A stretch of DNA of 64,000 nucleotides, taken from positions 25,570 through 89,569 of the forward strand of contig CAZRGV010000006.1 of assembly GCA_964599655.1 (NCBI GenBank), in the 5' to 3' direction. This stretch comes from CAZRGV01 sp964599655 (lineage in GTDB: Bacteria > Planctomycetota > Planctomycetia > Isosphaerales > Isosphaeraceae). The notes beneath the pieces were generated by a model, which was given only the letters and a program-made list of their open reading frames with translations, had not been told where the DNA came from and did not search any database. Positions 16,876 to 24,346 of this stretch are shown here, one piece after another; within the stretch, counting starts at the first letter, position 1, and every line of letters begins with the position of its first letter. The position numbers and the translations under genes were made by a program.

Positions 16876-17205
16876 CCGCGGCTCTCGCAACCGCGAGCAT
16901 CCCTGAAGAACTGCCCGGTATCCTCGAACGGCAACGCCAGTCGAAGGGCCCGATCCTGACCTCGCTTGAATCCCCGATCCGCCTCGAGGCGCACCACGCT
17001 CGCCTCGCCTGCCTGGAGACGGCCATGAATTACATCGACCCGCTAGAATTAGTCCGCTGGAACCGACGCTACATCTGTTGCCAGTAAAGGACTTGCGTCA
17101 AATCGGTTCGCGGATGGAACTGTGACTTTTGGCTCTCTTTTCCACCGTTTCCACCATTTCCGTCCCAATTCCGTCCGGGCACTTACCCGATGAGGCGAGA
17201 CGCAG
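16876..17205. other. gene-poor stretch with an orphan open frame
   Basis: A plus-strand frame is open from about 16843 to TAA at 17085-17087 and reads like protein (GILERQRQSKGPILTSLESP and a tail PLELVRWNRRYICCQ), but it has no ATG, GTG or TTG before an internal ATG about 55 bases from its end. It may be the 3' remnant of a lost gene. Between 17138 and 17180 lies a run of TTCC-containing repeats ahead of the next gene. Confidence 0.4.
17158..17180 (+). repeat. direct repeat element, copy A (two CCGTCC boxes 11 bp apart)
   Basis: TTCCGTCC...TTCCGTCCGGGC: the hexamer CCGTCC occurs at 17160-17165 and 17171-17176, one helical turn apart. Upstream, TTCCACC occurs at 17140 and 17149, giving a phased series. 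It ends 25 bases before ATG 17206. A 23-base copy with three mismatches lies at 18467-18489. The layout recalls tandem half-sites of OmpR/PhoB-type regulators; that is inference. Confidence 0.55.
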
Positions 17206-17550
17206 ATGCGCAGTCAGAAGGGAAGTCGGAGGATCGTGGTCGGGGCCGTCGAGTTCCGCTGGCGAGCCACGGGCGATGACGGTTACATCTCGATCGGGAT
17301 TTGGCCCGCGAACAACACCGGCTCCTACATCCAAGGCAACCTGCGCTATCACGAGACATGGATCGACAACGGCGACGGGAGTTGGTCCTCGGCGGGAAAC
17401 CAGATCGTCATCACGAACCGCATCATCCGGCGGATCATCGAGCATGCGATAGCGGTTCACGGCTACGACCCGCAAGTACGGGGCAAGGAACTCAACCTGA
17501 GAGTTCTCGACGACGTGGTCAAGTGGGACGATGCCGTTCGCGGCTCCTGA
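17206..17550 (+). CDS. hypothetical protein, 114 residues
   Basis: Starts at ATG 17206 with a basic N-terminus (MRSQKGSRRIVVGAVEFRWR) and then a beta-rich segment with repeated Gly and aromatic residues (DDGYISIGIWPANNTGSYIQ, YHETWIDNGDGSWSS). The second half is helical (IIRRIIEHAIAVHGYDPQ). No signal peptide or cysteine. I do not recognise it. It is followed at about 100 bases by the DUF2829 gene, and both may belong to one imported segment. Confidence 0.55.
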   Translation: MRSQKGSRRIVVGAVEFRWRATGDDGYISIGIWPANNTGSYIQGNLRYHETWIDNGDGSWSSAGNQIVITNRIIRRIIEHAIAVHGYDPQVRGKELNLRVLDDVVKWDDAVRGS

Positions 17551-17648
17551 AGACACATCAGAATGTGCTTGCGCGACAAGCACCTTTCCTCTACCTTCTT
17601 TCCTGCGCGCGGGCGATGAAGCCCGCTGACAGACTGAAGGAGGAGGAC

Positions 17649-17930
17649 ATGGATTTTGGAGATGCGATTCGCGAGCTGAAGGCAGGGAAGCGTGTTGCTC
17701 GCAGTGGATGGAACGGCAAGGGCATGTGGCTGGCCTACTCGCCTGGCAGCAGAGCGCTCCCAGCCGATCGCTTCTGGGCTGGTCCGAACCGTGAATATGC
17801 CACCGTCAACGGCGGGACTGCTGACGTGCTGCCTTGCATCACCATGAAAACTGCTACAGGCGAAGTCTTGATGGGCTGGCTCGCCTCGCAGACCGATATG
17901 CTGAGTGATGACTGGCAGGTGATCGAGTAG
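17649..17930 (+). CDS. DUF2829 / Thoeris anti-defence Tad2-like domain protein
   Basis: 93 residues spanning one DUF2829 (Tad2-like) domain. Family landmarks are all present: MDFGDAIRELKAGKRVARSG followed by WNGKGMWLAY, LPCITMKTATGEVLMGWLAS, and the ending QTDMLSDDWQVIE. Phage Tad2 proteins of this fold bind the cyclic ADP-ribose-type signal of the Thoeris defence system and so block it; many chromosomal and prophage members have no assigned role. The start is fixed by GGAGGAGG ending 2 bases before ATG 17649 (full complement to the 16S tail), far stronger than in neighbouring genes. The ten-base sequence GCTGACAGAC occurs on both sides of the gene. No Thoeris genes are in the window. Confidence 0.85.
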   Translation: MDFGDAIRELKAGKRVARSGWNGKGMWLAYSPGSRALPADRFWAGPNREYATVNGGTADVLPCITMKTATGEVLMGWLASQTDMLSDDWQVIE

Positions 17931-18024
17931 CAGTGCGAAACCCGCAAGATCGGTGAACACCTTTACGGCCCGCGCTGACAGACGAAGCTGGCGCAGGCCA
18001 CGCGATCGGCATCGTATTTCACCG

Positions 18025-18309
18025 CTAAGCATTGCGCCTCGGGGAACGCCATTCTGGCCCGAACTTCACCAGTTCCCAGTTGAACGGTCCAGCGGCGTAG
18101 CCGACGATGTCCTCGCCTTCGCCCAGTAGTATGACATCCCCCAGTTTGCTCGAATACTGCTCACAGGCATGCTCCAGGCTGTCAGCATCCAGCACAGCAA
18201 ACTCCTGGTACTCGTCAGGGAACAAAGGCCCGCGATCATCCGTGAGACAGCGTGGACGCCAGCTTCCATGCCCGTCGGGTTCATTGGGGCGGTACACCGT
18301 TGCTCTCAC
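18025..18309 (-). CDS. hypothetical acidic protein, 94 residues
   Basis: Minus-strand frame starting at GTG 18309 (VRATVYRPNEPDGHGSWRPR), with GAGGTGA about 4 bases upstream. The protein is acidic with a helix rich in Ala/Asp/Glu (FAVLDADSLEHACEQYSSKL) followed by strands (GDVILLGEGEDIVGYAAGPF) and an aromatic end (NWELVKFGPEWR). The frame can be extended upstream to 18552 but would then run into the TatD gene on the other strand. I do not recognise the family. Small cytoplasmic protein, possibly part of the same imported patch as the DUF2829 gene. Confidence 0.55.
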   Translation of the reverse strand: MRATVYRPNEPDGHGSWRPRCLTDDRGPLFPDEYQEFAVLDADSLEHACEQYSSKLGDVILLGEGEDIVGYAAGPFNWELVKFGPEWRSPRRNA

Positions 18310-18466
18310 GACTTCACCTCGACCCGACCCACGTTTCCCGTTTCGACTCGCACCGTGCGCTGCTGGCTCTCCGGCAAGCGCCGCATTCGCCCGGTCATCG
18401 CCGAGCGTATCCGCGGGCTTTCGAGCGAGTAACTTGGTAGTATAGAATTTATCTGGCCGGTGCGAA

Positions 18467-18489
18467 TTCCGTCCATAATCCGTCCGGGC
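18467..18489 (+). repeat. direct repeat element, copy B (two CCGTCC boxes 11 bp apart)
   Basis: Matches copy A at 17158-17180 in 20 of 23 positions, including both CCGTCC hexamers (18469-18474, 18480-18485) and the GGGC tail. It lies 37 bases before ATG 18527 of the TatD-family gene and just after a TATAGA (18441-18446) that could be a -10 box. Both copies precede a plus-strand gene by a similar distance, which favours a regulatory site over an insertion footprint. Confidence 0.55.
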
Positions 18490-18526
18490 CACTCGCACAA
18501 GTAATTGCCAGAAAAGGAGATATGAC

Positions 18527-19363
18527 ATGAGTTTCTGGATCGACCCCCACATTCACATGGTCTCGAGGACCACGGACGACTACAAACGGATGGCGCTCGC
18601 CGGCTGCGTGATGGTCAGTGAACCGGCCTTCTGGGCAGGCTTCGACCGCTCCGGCGTGGAGGGTTTCCGTGACTACTTCCGCCAGCTCACCGAGTTCGAG
18701 GGCAAACGGGCTGCGGCGTACGGCATCGAACATCGGACCTGGCTCTGCATCAACGCCAAAGAGGCCGAAAATGTCCAGCTCTCTCGGGAAGTGATCGCCA
18801 TGATCCCCGAGTTCCTCGATCGTCCCAGCGTCCTCGGAATCGGCGAAATCGGGCTCAACAAGAACACGAAAAATGAGTCAACCGTCTTCCTCGAGCACCT
18901 TGATCTTGCCGCGCGGTTGAACGAGCTTGTGCTCGTTCATACGCCGCACCTGGTTGACAAGTACCAGGGCACCCGGATGATCCTGGACATGGTCGCGGCC
19001 GACAGCCGTATCGCACCGGAGCGTGTCTGCATCGATCATGTCGAGGAGCACACCATTCGACTGGCTCTCGAGGCGGGACACTGGGTCGGAATGACCCTCT
19101 ACCCAATCACCAAGTGCACGCCGCCGCGCGCGGTTGACATGATCGAGCTCTATGGTACCGACCGGATCTTGGTGAATTCCGCCGGAGACTGGGGACATAG
19201 CGATCCCCTGGCCGTCCCTGAACTGATCTTTGAAATGCGATCCCGAGGCCACGACGAGGCGACCATTCGCAAGGTTGTTCACGACAACCCGTTGAGCTTT
19301 TTCTCGCAGTGCCCCAGATTCCGATTCACTCCCCGAGAGGTGTCGTCCGAAGTCGTCCTCTGA
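18527..19363 (+). CDS. eboB: TatD-family metal hydrolase of the EboB type
   Basis: 278 residues, amidohydrolase/TatD fold. Metal-site features: DPHIHM (HxH near residues 8-10), GIGEIGLN (Glu near 107), VHTPH (His near 138), CIDHVEE (His near 171) and SAGDWGHSDP (Asp near 220). It resembles the TatD proteins encoded in ebo clusters more than nuclease TatD: SRTTDDYKRMALAGCVMVSE, EPAFWAGFDR and TLYPITKCTPPRAVDMIELY are typical of that subgroup. The ebo cluster is needed in cyanobacteria for export of the scytonemin precursor; EboB chemistry is unknown. AAGGAG stands 7 bases before ATG 18527. Other ebo-like genes lie 2.5-10 kb downstream on the other strand. Confidence 0.8.
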   Translation: MSFWIDPHIHMVSRTTDDYKRMALAGCVMVSEPAFWAGFDRSGVEGFRDYFRQLTEFEGKRAAAYGIEHRTWLCINAKEAENVQLSREVIAMIPEFLDRPSVLGIGEIGLNKNTKNESTVFLEHLDLAARLNELVLVHTPHLVDKYQGTRMILDMVAADSRIAPERVCIDHVEEHTIRLALEAGHWVGMTLYPITKCTPPRAVDMIELYGTDRILVNSAGDWGHSDPLAVPELIFEMRSRGHDEATIRKVVHDNPLSFFSQCPRFRFTPREVSSEVVL

Positions 19364-20024
19364 CGCGGGCAGCCGTCCTCACGTGTCGCCGGATTCGCAC
19401 TCGCTACGACGTCATTATTGCGGAGCGCGACGCTATCCCTCGAGAATCGTGCCCAGTGACTCGGGGAGGCCGGTCCACGATCACCGCGAGGCGAGAGCGA
19501 TCCCGGGGAGAAATCGACCCTCGACAATCCTTACCTCGCGGCAACCAGAGGTTCGACTGGCAGAGCCGACCGTCCGCGCGGCCACGTAGCTTCACGTTCC
19601 TCAAGGCGTTCAGGCACCCGAGTGATCAAGAAGCCGAAACTTTACGGAGTCTTCTCGATTGGATCTTGACTTCCTTCATAAAGTTTAGTAAGAATCCATC
19701 TCAGTCTGATCGGGAACGCAAGGAAGTGCGCTCCGGCGAATTCGCCGTGAAGAGGAAGGACAACCCGATCTCAGCATACGAGCCGCGTCGACAACGCGCA
19801 CCGACCGAGTTGGCCAAGGCCGCGACTTCCTTCGCAAACAAGCTCAATGGCTCGCTCCATCGTGGCGACAGGCTCTTTGACAAGAGGGAATCGAACCCCT
19901 AGGGCTTTCCTGTTACCCCCAAAATCCTCGGATTTTTGGAGCGCATAGAAAACGCCCTCGCAACCGGGATTTGCTCGGTTGCGAGGGCTTCGCGACGAGC
20001 GGCCTGTGGTTCCGATCAATCCAT
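19364..20024. other. 660-base gap between convergent genes
   Basis: No convincing gene. Open frames here are basic, biased and antisense-like. Near 19918-19940 an A/T-rich dyad (AAAATCC ... GGATTTTT) occurs, and an isolated tRNA T-arm-like sequence lies at 19885-19900 (see rejected list). The terminator of the DUF1559 gene is at 19946-19988. Confidence 0.5.
19946..19988 (-). terminator. strong hairpin terminator after the DUF1559 gene
   Basis: A 13-bp perfect stem (left arm 19954-19966, GCCCTCGCAACCG; right arm 19976-19988) with a 9-base loop. On the minus strand it is followed by GTTTTCT, a T-rich tail. It lies 36 bases beyond the stop of the DUF1559 gene. Confidence 0.85.
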
Positions 20025-21107
20025 TTATTGATACGCGGCTGCGCTGATCACCTCGCCCAGGTTCTTGGTGGAGAGCTGCTGGTAGACTCCCACCTTGGCC
20101 CCGAGTTGGATCTGGTAGATGGAATCCCAGAACGTGCTACTACCACCGCTCGCCAGCGTCTGCGTAACGCCAACGGGCAGACCCGTCTGGGAGTTATACT
20201 GCCACGCGTCGATCGAGTCCTTCAGGAACTTGACCGAACCATCGGCAAAGCAGAAGTTCGCGCCACCGGGGTGGAAGCTCGAGAACGACACGATGAAAAT
20301 CGAGGCGTTCAAACCAGCCGCGCCGTTGGAAAGCTTCCGGTGTGGGTTCAGCGGGTACATCGTGGTACAGAGGGTGTCGCCCCAGTTGCCCGATGTCCAC
20401 CAGTGCCAACTGGTCTGATCGCTCTGGCTGAGCAACCCATGGGCGTGCTCACCGAACATCATGGTGTTGCTGGTGCCATCAGTGATGTCCGCCAGTCGGG
20501 TTTGGCTGAAGCAAGAGAAGAGACCCAGCTCATTCGCCGAGACCTGACCATAGGTCGACCGGGTGACGTAGCAATTGTTCGTCCAGGGACCACCGGACGC
20601 GCAATAGCTCGTGTACGCCATGCGGGCCTGTTGCGGCGGGTTCACGGTCTCGTAGAACGAGTTGGGATCCAGCGTCTGGATCGTCGAAATGGTGCCGTCA
20701 CTGGGGCACCAGAGCGAGTTGACCCCAATGGCATGCGCCGTGAGGTTCGCATTGTAGAAGATGTTGAGATTGAAATTGATGGCGTTGTAAACCTGCATCT
20801 GCTCCATCTCGGGCATTAGTGGGGGAAAAACGCCGTGACCAGTCCCGACGTAACCTTGATACTGCCCGGTGAGCGGGTCCCAGCGATAGCCGGGAGGCAG
20901 GGTCTGCCAACGGTCGAGGTAGTTGTGGGCCGCCAGGCCGAGCTGCTTGAGGTTGTTCGTGCACTGGGCACGTCGGGCGGCCTCGCGGGCCGATTGCACG
21001 GCTGGCAAGAGGAGGGCGATGAGCACGCCAATGATGGCGATGACCACCAGCAGCTCGATCAGGGTGAAGCCACGATTCGTGGCTCGACAGCGCATCTTGT
21101 GCGTCAT
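20025..21107 (-). CDS. DUF1559 protein with type IV pilin-like N-terminus
   Basis: 360 residues from ATG 21107, chosen because GGAGAG sits 7 bases upstream; the frame extends to 21155. The N-terminus NRGFTLIELLVVIAIIGVLI is a class III/type IV prepilin signal: cleavage after Gly, N-methylated Phe, Glu at +5 and then a membrane helix. It is followed by AREAARRAQCTNNLKQLGLA typical of DUF1559. The C-terminal part contains FSSFHPGGANFCFADGSVKF, the standard H-x-G-G-x-N-x-x-x-x-D-G-S motif. Planctomycetes carry tens to hundreds of these pseudopilin-like proteins; function is unknown, perhaps surface filaments or uptake. It lies 64 bases after a small lipoprotein, a pairing seen again at 52.6 kb. 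Confidence 0.93.
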   Translation of the reverse strand: MTHKMRCRATNRGFTLIELLVVIAIIGVLIALLLPAVQSAREAARRAQCTNNLKQLGLAAHNYLDRWQTLPPGYRWDPLTGQYQGYVGTGHGVFPPLMPEMEQMQVYNAINFNLNIFYNANLTAHAIGVNSLWCPSDGTISTIQTLDPNSFYETVNPPQQARMAYTSYCASGGPWTNNCYVTRSTYGQVSANELGLFSCFSQTRLADITDGTSNTMMFGEHAHGLLSQSDQTSWHWWTSGNWGDTLCTTMYPLNPHRKLSNGAAGLNASIFIVSFSSFHPGGANFCFADGSVKFLKDSIDAWQYNSQTGLPVGVTQTLASGGSSTFWDSIYQIQLGAKVGVYQQLSTKNLGEVISAAAYQ

Positions 21108-21171
21108 GGCGGGGCTCTCCGAAGATGACGAAAACAACCGAGACTGAGACATCAAGAATGACGGATCAACG

Positions 21172-21405
21172 CTAGAGAGACTTCTTGCCGGGAGACATCA
21201 TCTTGAATTTCCCGACGTCTTTCGACTTGGAATCTTGAAGACCACCCGGATTCAGAATCCCCTGCTGAACGGTCTCCTTGTCCGCCTTGATTTCAATGGA
21301 CCCTTCCTCGGAATTCGAGCAGCCCACAAGGGCCGGCGGCACGATGCTCGCCCCGAGAACAAGAGCCAGACCGACGATCAAACTCCGACCACGCGACCGA
21401 AACAT
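21172..21405 (-). CDS. small lipoprotein paired with DUF1559
   Basis: 77 residues from ATG 21405 (GGGAG 10 bases upstream). Signal sequence SLIVGLALVLGASIVPPALV ends in a lipobox Leu-Val-Gly-Cys with the lipidated Cys near residue 29. The remaining 48 residues are polar (SNSEEGSIEIKADKETVQQG then DSKSKDVGKFKMMSPGKKSL). Such very small lipoproteins precede DUF1559 genes in many planctomycetes and are of unknown function. It is likely co-transcribed with the DUF1559 gene from the promoter at 21683-21711. Confidence 0.8.
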   Translation of the reverse strand: MFRSRGRSLIVGLALVLGASIVPPALVGCSNSEEGSIEIKADKETVQQGILNPGGLQDSKSKDVGKFKMMSPGKKSL

Positions 21406-21933
21406 GGATGAAATACTCCCGGTCAGAAGCAACGCTGCGAACTTTGCCAGACAGGTCGGCTGCTACCGTAAGCCGCGCTCCTGAATTGCGCTCGACGCTT
21501 GAGCTTCCCAGGGGTAGACTGACCCCCACAATCAGAAAGGAGGATGCGACTGTCGCATGGGTATCCAGGCCGAACAATGCAATCCAACCTTTCTCACCCG
21601 AACTCTGGGTTCGAGGTGGAAAGGGGCTACAGCCCAGCCTGGGCAAGGCGTGAGTATCCCTGGAAAGCGTCGATGATCGTGCAACATAATGACACCCAGT
21701 CGCGCAGTCAACAATTTTTTTCAAACGTGGCAAGACGCGTACCACTTCGGCAACGCGCCGGAGTCGTTTTCCCAAGCCTTCTGCACGTCGCGTTTTAAGG
21801 AAACTTCTGAACGAATGTTACTTAAGCTGCAACCATTGCTTTACGAATATTGTGCACAGTCTTCGGGCTTTTCCGCCCAGAATCTCGACAAGAACCGCTC
21901 TCCGAGCCACCGATCTGCCGAAGCAGGTTGCCG
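21406..21933. other. long leader and intergenic region
   Basis: About 530 bases between two minus-strand genes. The right part (21720-21930) is less GC-rich than its surroundings and has no coding frame with normal composition. The promoter at 21683-21711 lies inside; downstream of it is an untranslated leader of about 270 bases before the lipoprotein. I see no strong terminator for the gene that ends at 21934. Confidence 0.5.
21683..21711 (-). promoter_or_regulatory. sigma70-type promoter for the lipoprotein-DUF1559 pair
   Basis: On the minus strand TTGACT (plus 21706-21711) and TATGTT (plus 21683-21688) are separated by 17 bases, with an A-rich block directly upstream of the -35. The predicted leader before ATG 21405 is about 270 bases. 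The block resembles the promoter at 52537-52565 in front of the other lipoprotein-DUF1559 pair (both carry TGTTGACTGC). Confidence 0.65.
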
Positions 21934-23211
21934 TTATGATGTGCCTTCCGTCAAGATCTTGAGGACGAGATCCGAGACCGAGCTGGCGGTGAGTTGAGGA
22001 GAGGTGCCGAAGAGTTCGGGTCGGGAGGCGACGAGCACGCCGAGGTCGTCCGGCGAAGGAGGTGGCGCGCCCATCGACCCCTTGACGTGGGCCGGGTCAA
22101 TGGGTGTTTGAGAGGCCGGCGCTGTTAGCCCTGACATGCAGGGATGTTGCTTTGGGATCTCAGCGGGAGAGTCCCACCAGTCACAGCGGAACCATCGGTC
22201 GGGGTGAGCGACAAGCACGAGGTCGCCGGAACGCGGGTGATTCAGGCCGATCCGCGACCGACGTCCGTTGGGCGCCACCACGGCGACACCATCGCCATAT
22301 TCGCCCGAGAACGCGGATGCAATCGCCGCCGCCTGGCTCGGGTCGTTCACGTAAATGTGGCAAAGTTGATGGTCGGCCACCGCGAAGGCGGCGCTTTTTT
22401 CCAGGTCGATGTCGAGTCCGCCCCCCTCCGCCGGAGCCAGTCGCAGCAGTCCAAGTTTTCGAAGTATCCGGTTCGGATCGATCGGATCCGAGACTGGCGT
22501 CGAGACGGATTCGGTGACGGCCAGGACGGCGGTCTCCGGAGTCAGTGTCCTGAGAAACGGCCCGAGCGCCGAGTCAAGTTCCGCGATCGATCGACAGGCT
22601 TCGCGGCTATCTGGACCGAAGCGGCGCGCCACCTGACCAAGGTAGGGAACGCGTACGATCGCCAGATCCGGTTTTTCCTGTCGAAGCATTTCGGCCGCCG
22701 TGCGAAGAATCCAGGTGGTCGCTTCCAGCCGGGGCGGCTCCTCGGAGGCGCTCCTCCGGGGACGAGGGAACGGCCCGAATTGATGGACGAGCGACGAGGC
22801 CAGGCTGGCCGGATCGGTGTGGACGTTCCATTCCGCGTCGAGCCGCGCCGTGACTTCGACGCTGGCCCCTTCCGAGTTCGGCCCGAACCAGAGCATTGTC
22901 CGGGCTCCAGGGCGTCGCTCTCGAAGTCGCTCCCAGACTCTTGGCGCTTGCAGCTTGGAATCGTGAAGCGGCGGCTGGACGACCGATCGAGTGTCTCGGT
23001 CGAAGTAGGTGTTGCCAATCAGGCCGTGGGTTTCTGCCCCGACTCCCGTGATCAAGGTTGCGAACGAAGAGGCCGCCAGGCCGGGAAAGGCCGGAACGAG
23101 GTCGAACACGGCTCCTCGGGCGGAAAGTGCCTCAAGCGACGCGAGTGCGCCAGGAGTCACATCGCGTCGCCGCAGCTGGGGTATCGACAAGAGCACCACG
23201 CGGTTGGTCAT
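21934..23211 (-). CDS. EboF-like alkaline-phosphatase-fold protein (nucleotide pyrophosphatase family), key residues altered
   Basis: 425 residues from ATG 23211. Opening VVLLSIPQLRRRDVTPGALA and then PAFPGLAASSFATLITGVGA, ETHGLIGNTYFDRD and KLQAPRVWERLRE follow the layout of type I phosphodiesterase/nucleotide pyrophosphatases linked to ebo clusters; ADHQLCHIYVND retains a D-H-x-x-x-H block. From memory of that family, other active-site blocks differ here: the expected H-L-D is Y-L-G (VPYLGQVARRFGP), the S-H-G of K-G-S-H-G is S-M-G, and the nucleophile Thr block reads Ala-Ala-Ser-Ser. The protein may be inactive or use a modified site. No signal peptide. It is the last gene of the minus-strand ebo-like run, 245 bases after the preceding gene. 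Confidence 0.7.
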   Translation of the reverse strand: MTNRVVLLSIPQLRRRDVTPGALASLEALSARGAVFDLVPAFPGLAASSFATLITGVGAETHGLIGNTYFDRDTRSVVQPPLHDSKLQAPRVWERLRERRPGARTMLWFGPNSEGASVEVTARLDAEWNVHTDPASLASSLVHQFGPFPRPRRSASEEPPRLEATTWILRTAAEMLRQEKPDLAIVRVPYLGQVARRFGPDSREACRSIAELDSALGPFLRTLTPETAVLAVTESVSTPVSDPIDPNRILRKLGLLRLAPAEGGGLDIDLEKSAAFAVADHQLCHIYVNDPSQAAAIASAFSGEYGDGVAVVAPNGRRSRIGLNHPRSGDLVLVAHPDRWFRCDWWDSPAEIPKQHPCMSGLTAPASQTPIDPAHVKGSMGAPPPSPDDLGVLVASRPELFGTSPQLTASSVSDLVLKILTEGTS

Positions 23212-23456
23212 GACATCGTGGTTCCATTGGGAATGAGAGCACGGACGTCCTTTCGGACGACGAAAACCAGCCGATCCGCCGCCCATTGCTCAAGCCGTGT
23301 GATCGCGGTTCGAGACGACGCGAGCAGTCTCTCGCGAATTCCGCAAGGTCGAACGGTTCCGAAGGTTCGTGCGCCCTCGATGCGTGAGGCTGGTTCCTCC
23401 CATGAGCGTGGCGGGAAGCCGTTAGACGGGAGACGGGGCTCTGGTAATGCCTAAAT

Positions 23457-24293
23457 CTACAACAGATTCCAGAATGGCGCGAGAAAAGCCGCGGAACGAC
23501 GAACGGCCTCGACCGCCATGTGGCTGTGCCGGCTCAACTCAACGTGCACGCCGCCAGAATAACCGATTTCCCTCAAGACCTGAAAAATCGGTGGGAAATC
23601 CATGGTTCCCTCGCCGAAGAGGAGGTGATCGTGCACGCCCCGGACCATGTCCTCAACGTGAATGTTCGCGATTCGAGGACCCCACGGGCGGATGGAATCT
23701 GCCACCTCGCCAGGCTCAATGCAATGGACGTGCCCCAGGTCCACCGTCAGGTCGAAAAGCGGGTGTCGGATTCGCTCGTCGAGCAGGGCGAACCGGGCGA
23801 AGGTGTCGATGAACATGCCCGGCTCCGGCTCAAAGGCGAGCCGCATCTCACGATCCTCGGCGTGTTCGAGAATCGGCCGGAGGGCCTCGACAAGCCGATT
23901 CATCGCCTGATCGTCCGCGACTCGATCCGGCAGGATGCCCGACCAGAAGGACACCGCCTCCGCCTCCAGCTCGACCGCGAGCTCGATCGCGCGGCGAAGG
24001 AAGTCGATCCGGATGGCCCGACGATCGGGATCCATCAAGGTCGGATCATGCTTTTGCCGGGGATTGAGTAGGTAACGTGCTCCGGTCTCGATCACGCAGC
24101 CGAGTCCGTGTCGATCGAGGCGTGATCGAACCTCTTCGACCTGTCGACCAAGGTGACGCGGATCGTCGAACGGGTCGAGTGCTCCAGCGTCGAGTGTGAT
24201 CGCCACGCTTTGAAACCCTTCGTCGGCCAGCAGGTCGATGGCGTCGATCAAGCGGTGGTGGGCCAGTCCGTTCGTGTTGTATCCGAGTCGCAT
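23457..24293 (-). CDS. sugar phosphate isomerase/epimerase-type TIM barrel, first of two in the ebo-like locus
   Basis: 278 residues from ATG 24293. AP-endonuclease-2/xylose-isomerase-like TIM barrel. Metal ligands are visible as LAFEPEPGMFIDT (Glu), DLTVDLGHVHC (Asp and His), IANIHVEDM (His) and GGVHVELSRHSH (Glu). The substrate is unknown; ebo clusters carry a TIM-barrel protein of this superfamily (EboE), which this gene may represent. The automatic frame appears fused to the next gene only because of the N run at 24761-24770; this start and the UbiA stop at 24347 separate them by 53 bases. A paralogue lies two genes upstream. Confidence 0.85.
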   Translation of the reverse strand: MRLGYNTNGLAHHRLIDAIDLLADEGFQSVAITLDAGALDPFDDPRHLGRQVEEVRSRLDRHGLGCVIETGARYLLNPRQKHDPTLMDPDRRAIRIDFLRRAIELAVELEAEAVSFWSGILPDRVADDQAMNRLVEALRPILEHAEDREMRLAFEPEPGMFIDTFARFALLDERIRHPLFDLTVDLGHVHCIEPGEVADSIRPWGPRIANIHVEDMVRGVHDHLLFGEGTMDFPPIFQVLREIGYSGGVHVELSRHSHMAVEAVRRSAAFLAPFWNLL

Positions 24294-24346
24294 CCGGTGT
24301 CTCGTCGGGTCAAGCTGCCCTCGCGAGGAAGCGGGACCGTGGTGCG

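Noticed and set aside
19309..19902. A 197-codon plus-strand frame after eboB
   Set aside because: Arg/Ser-rich composition, starts inside eboB, no ribosome site and no recognisable domain.
19865..19950. Possible tRNA gene on the minus strand (GGGGTTCGATTCCC at 19885-19900)
   Set aside because: Only a T-arm-like stretch is present. The acceptor 3' half that follows (TTGTCAA) has no matching 5' half at the proper distance, and no D-arm or anticodon arm can be drawn. At most a tRNA relic.
21689..21997. A 102-codon plus-strand frame in the AT-richer intergenic region
   Set aside because: It overlaps the promoter at 21683-21711 and the end of the EboF-like gene, has no ribosome site, and its composition is not protein-like.
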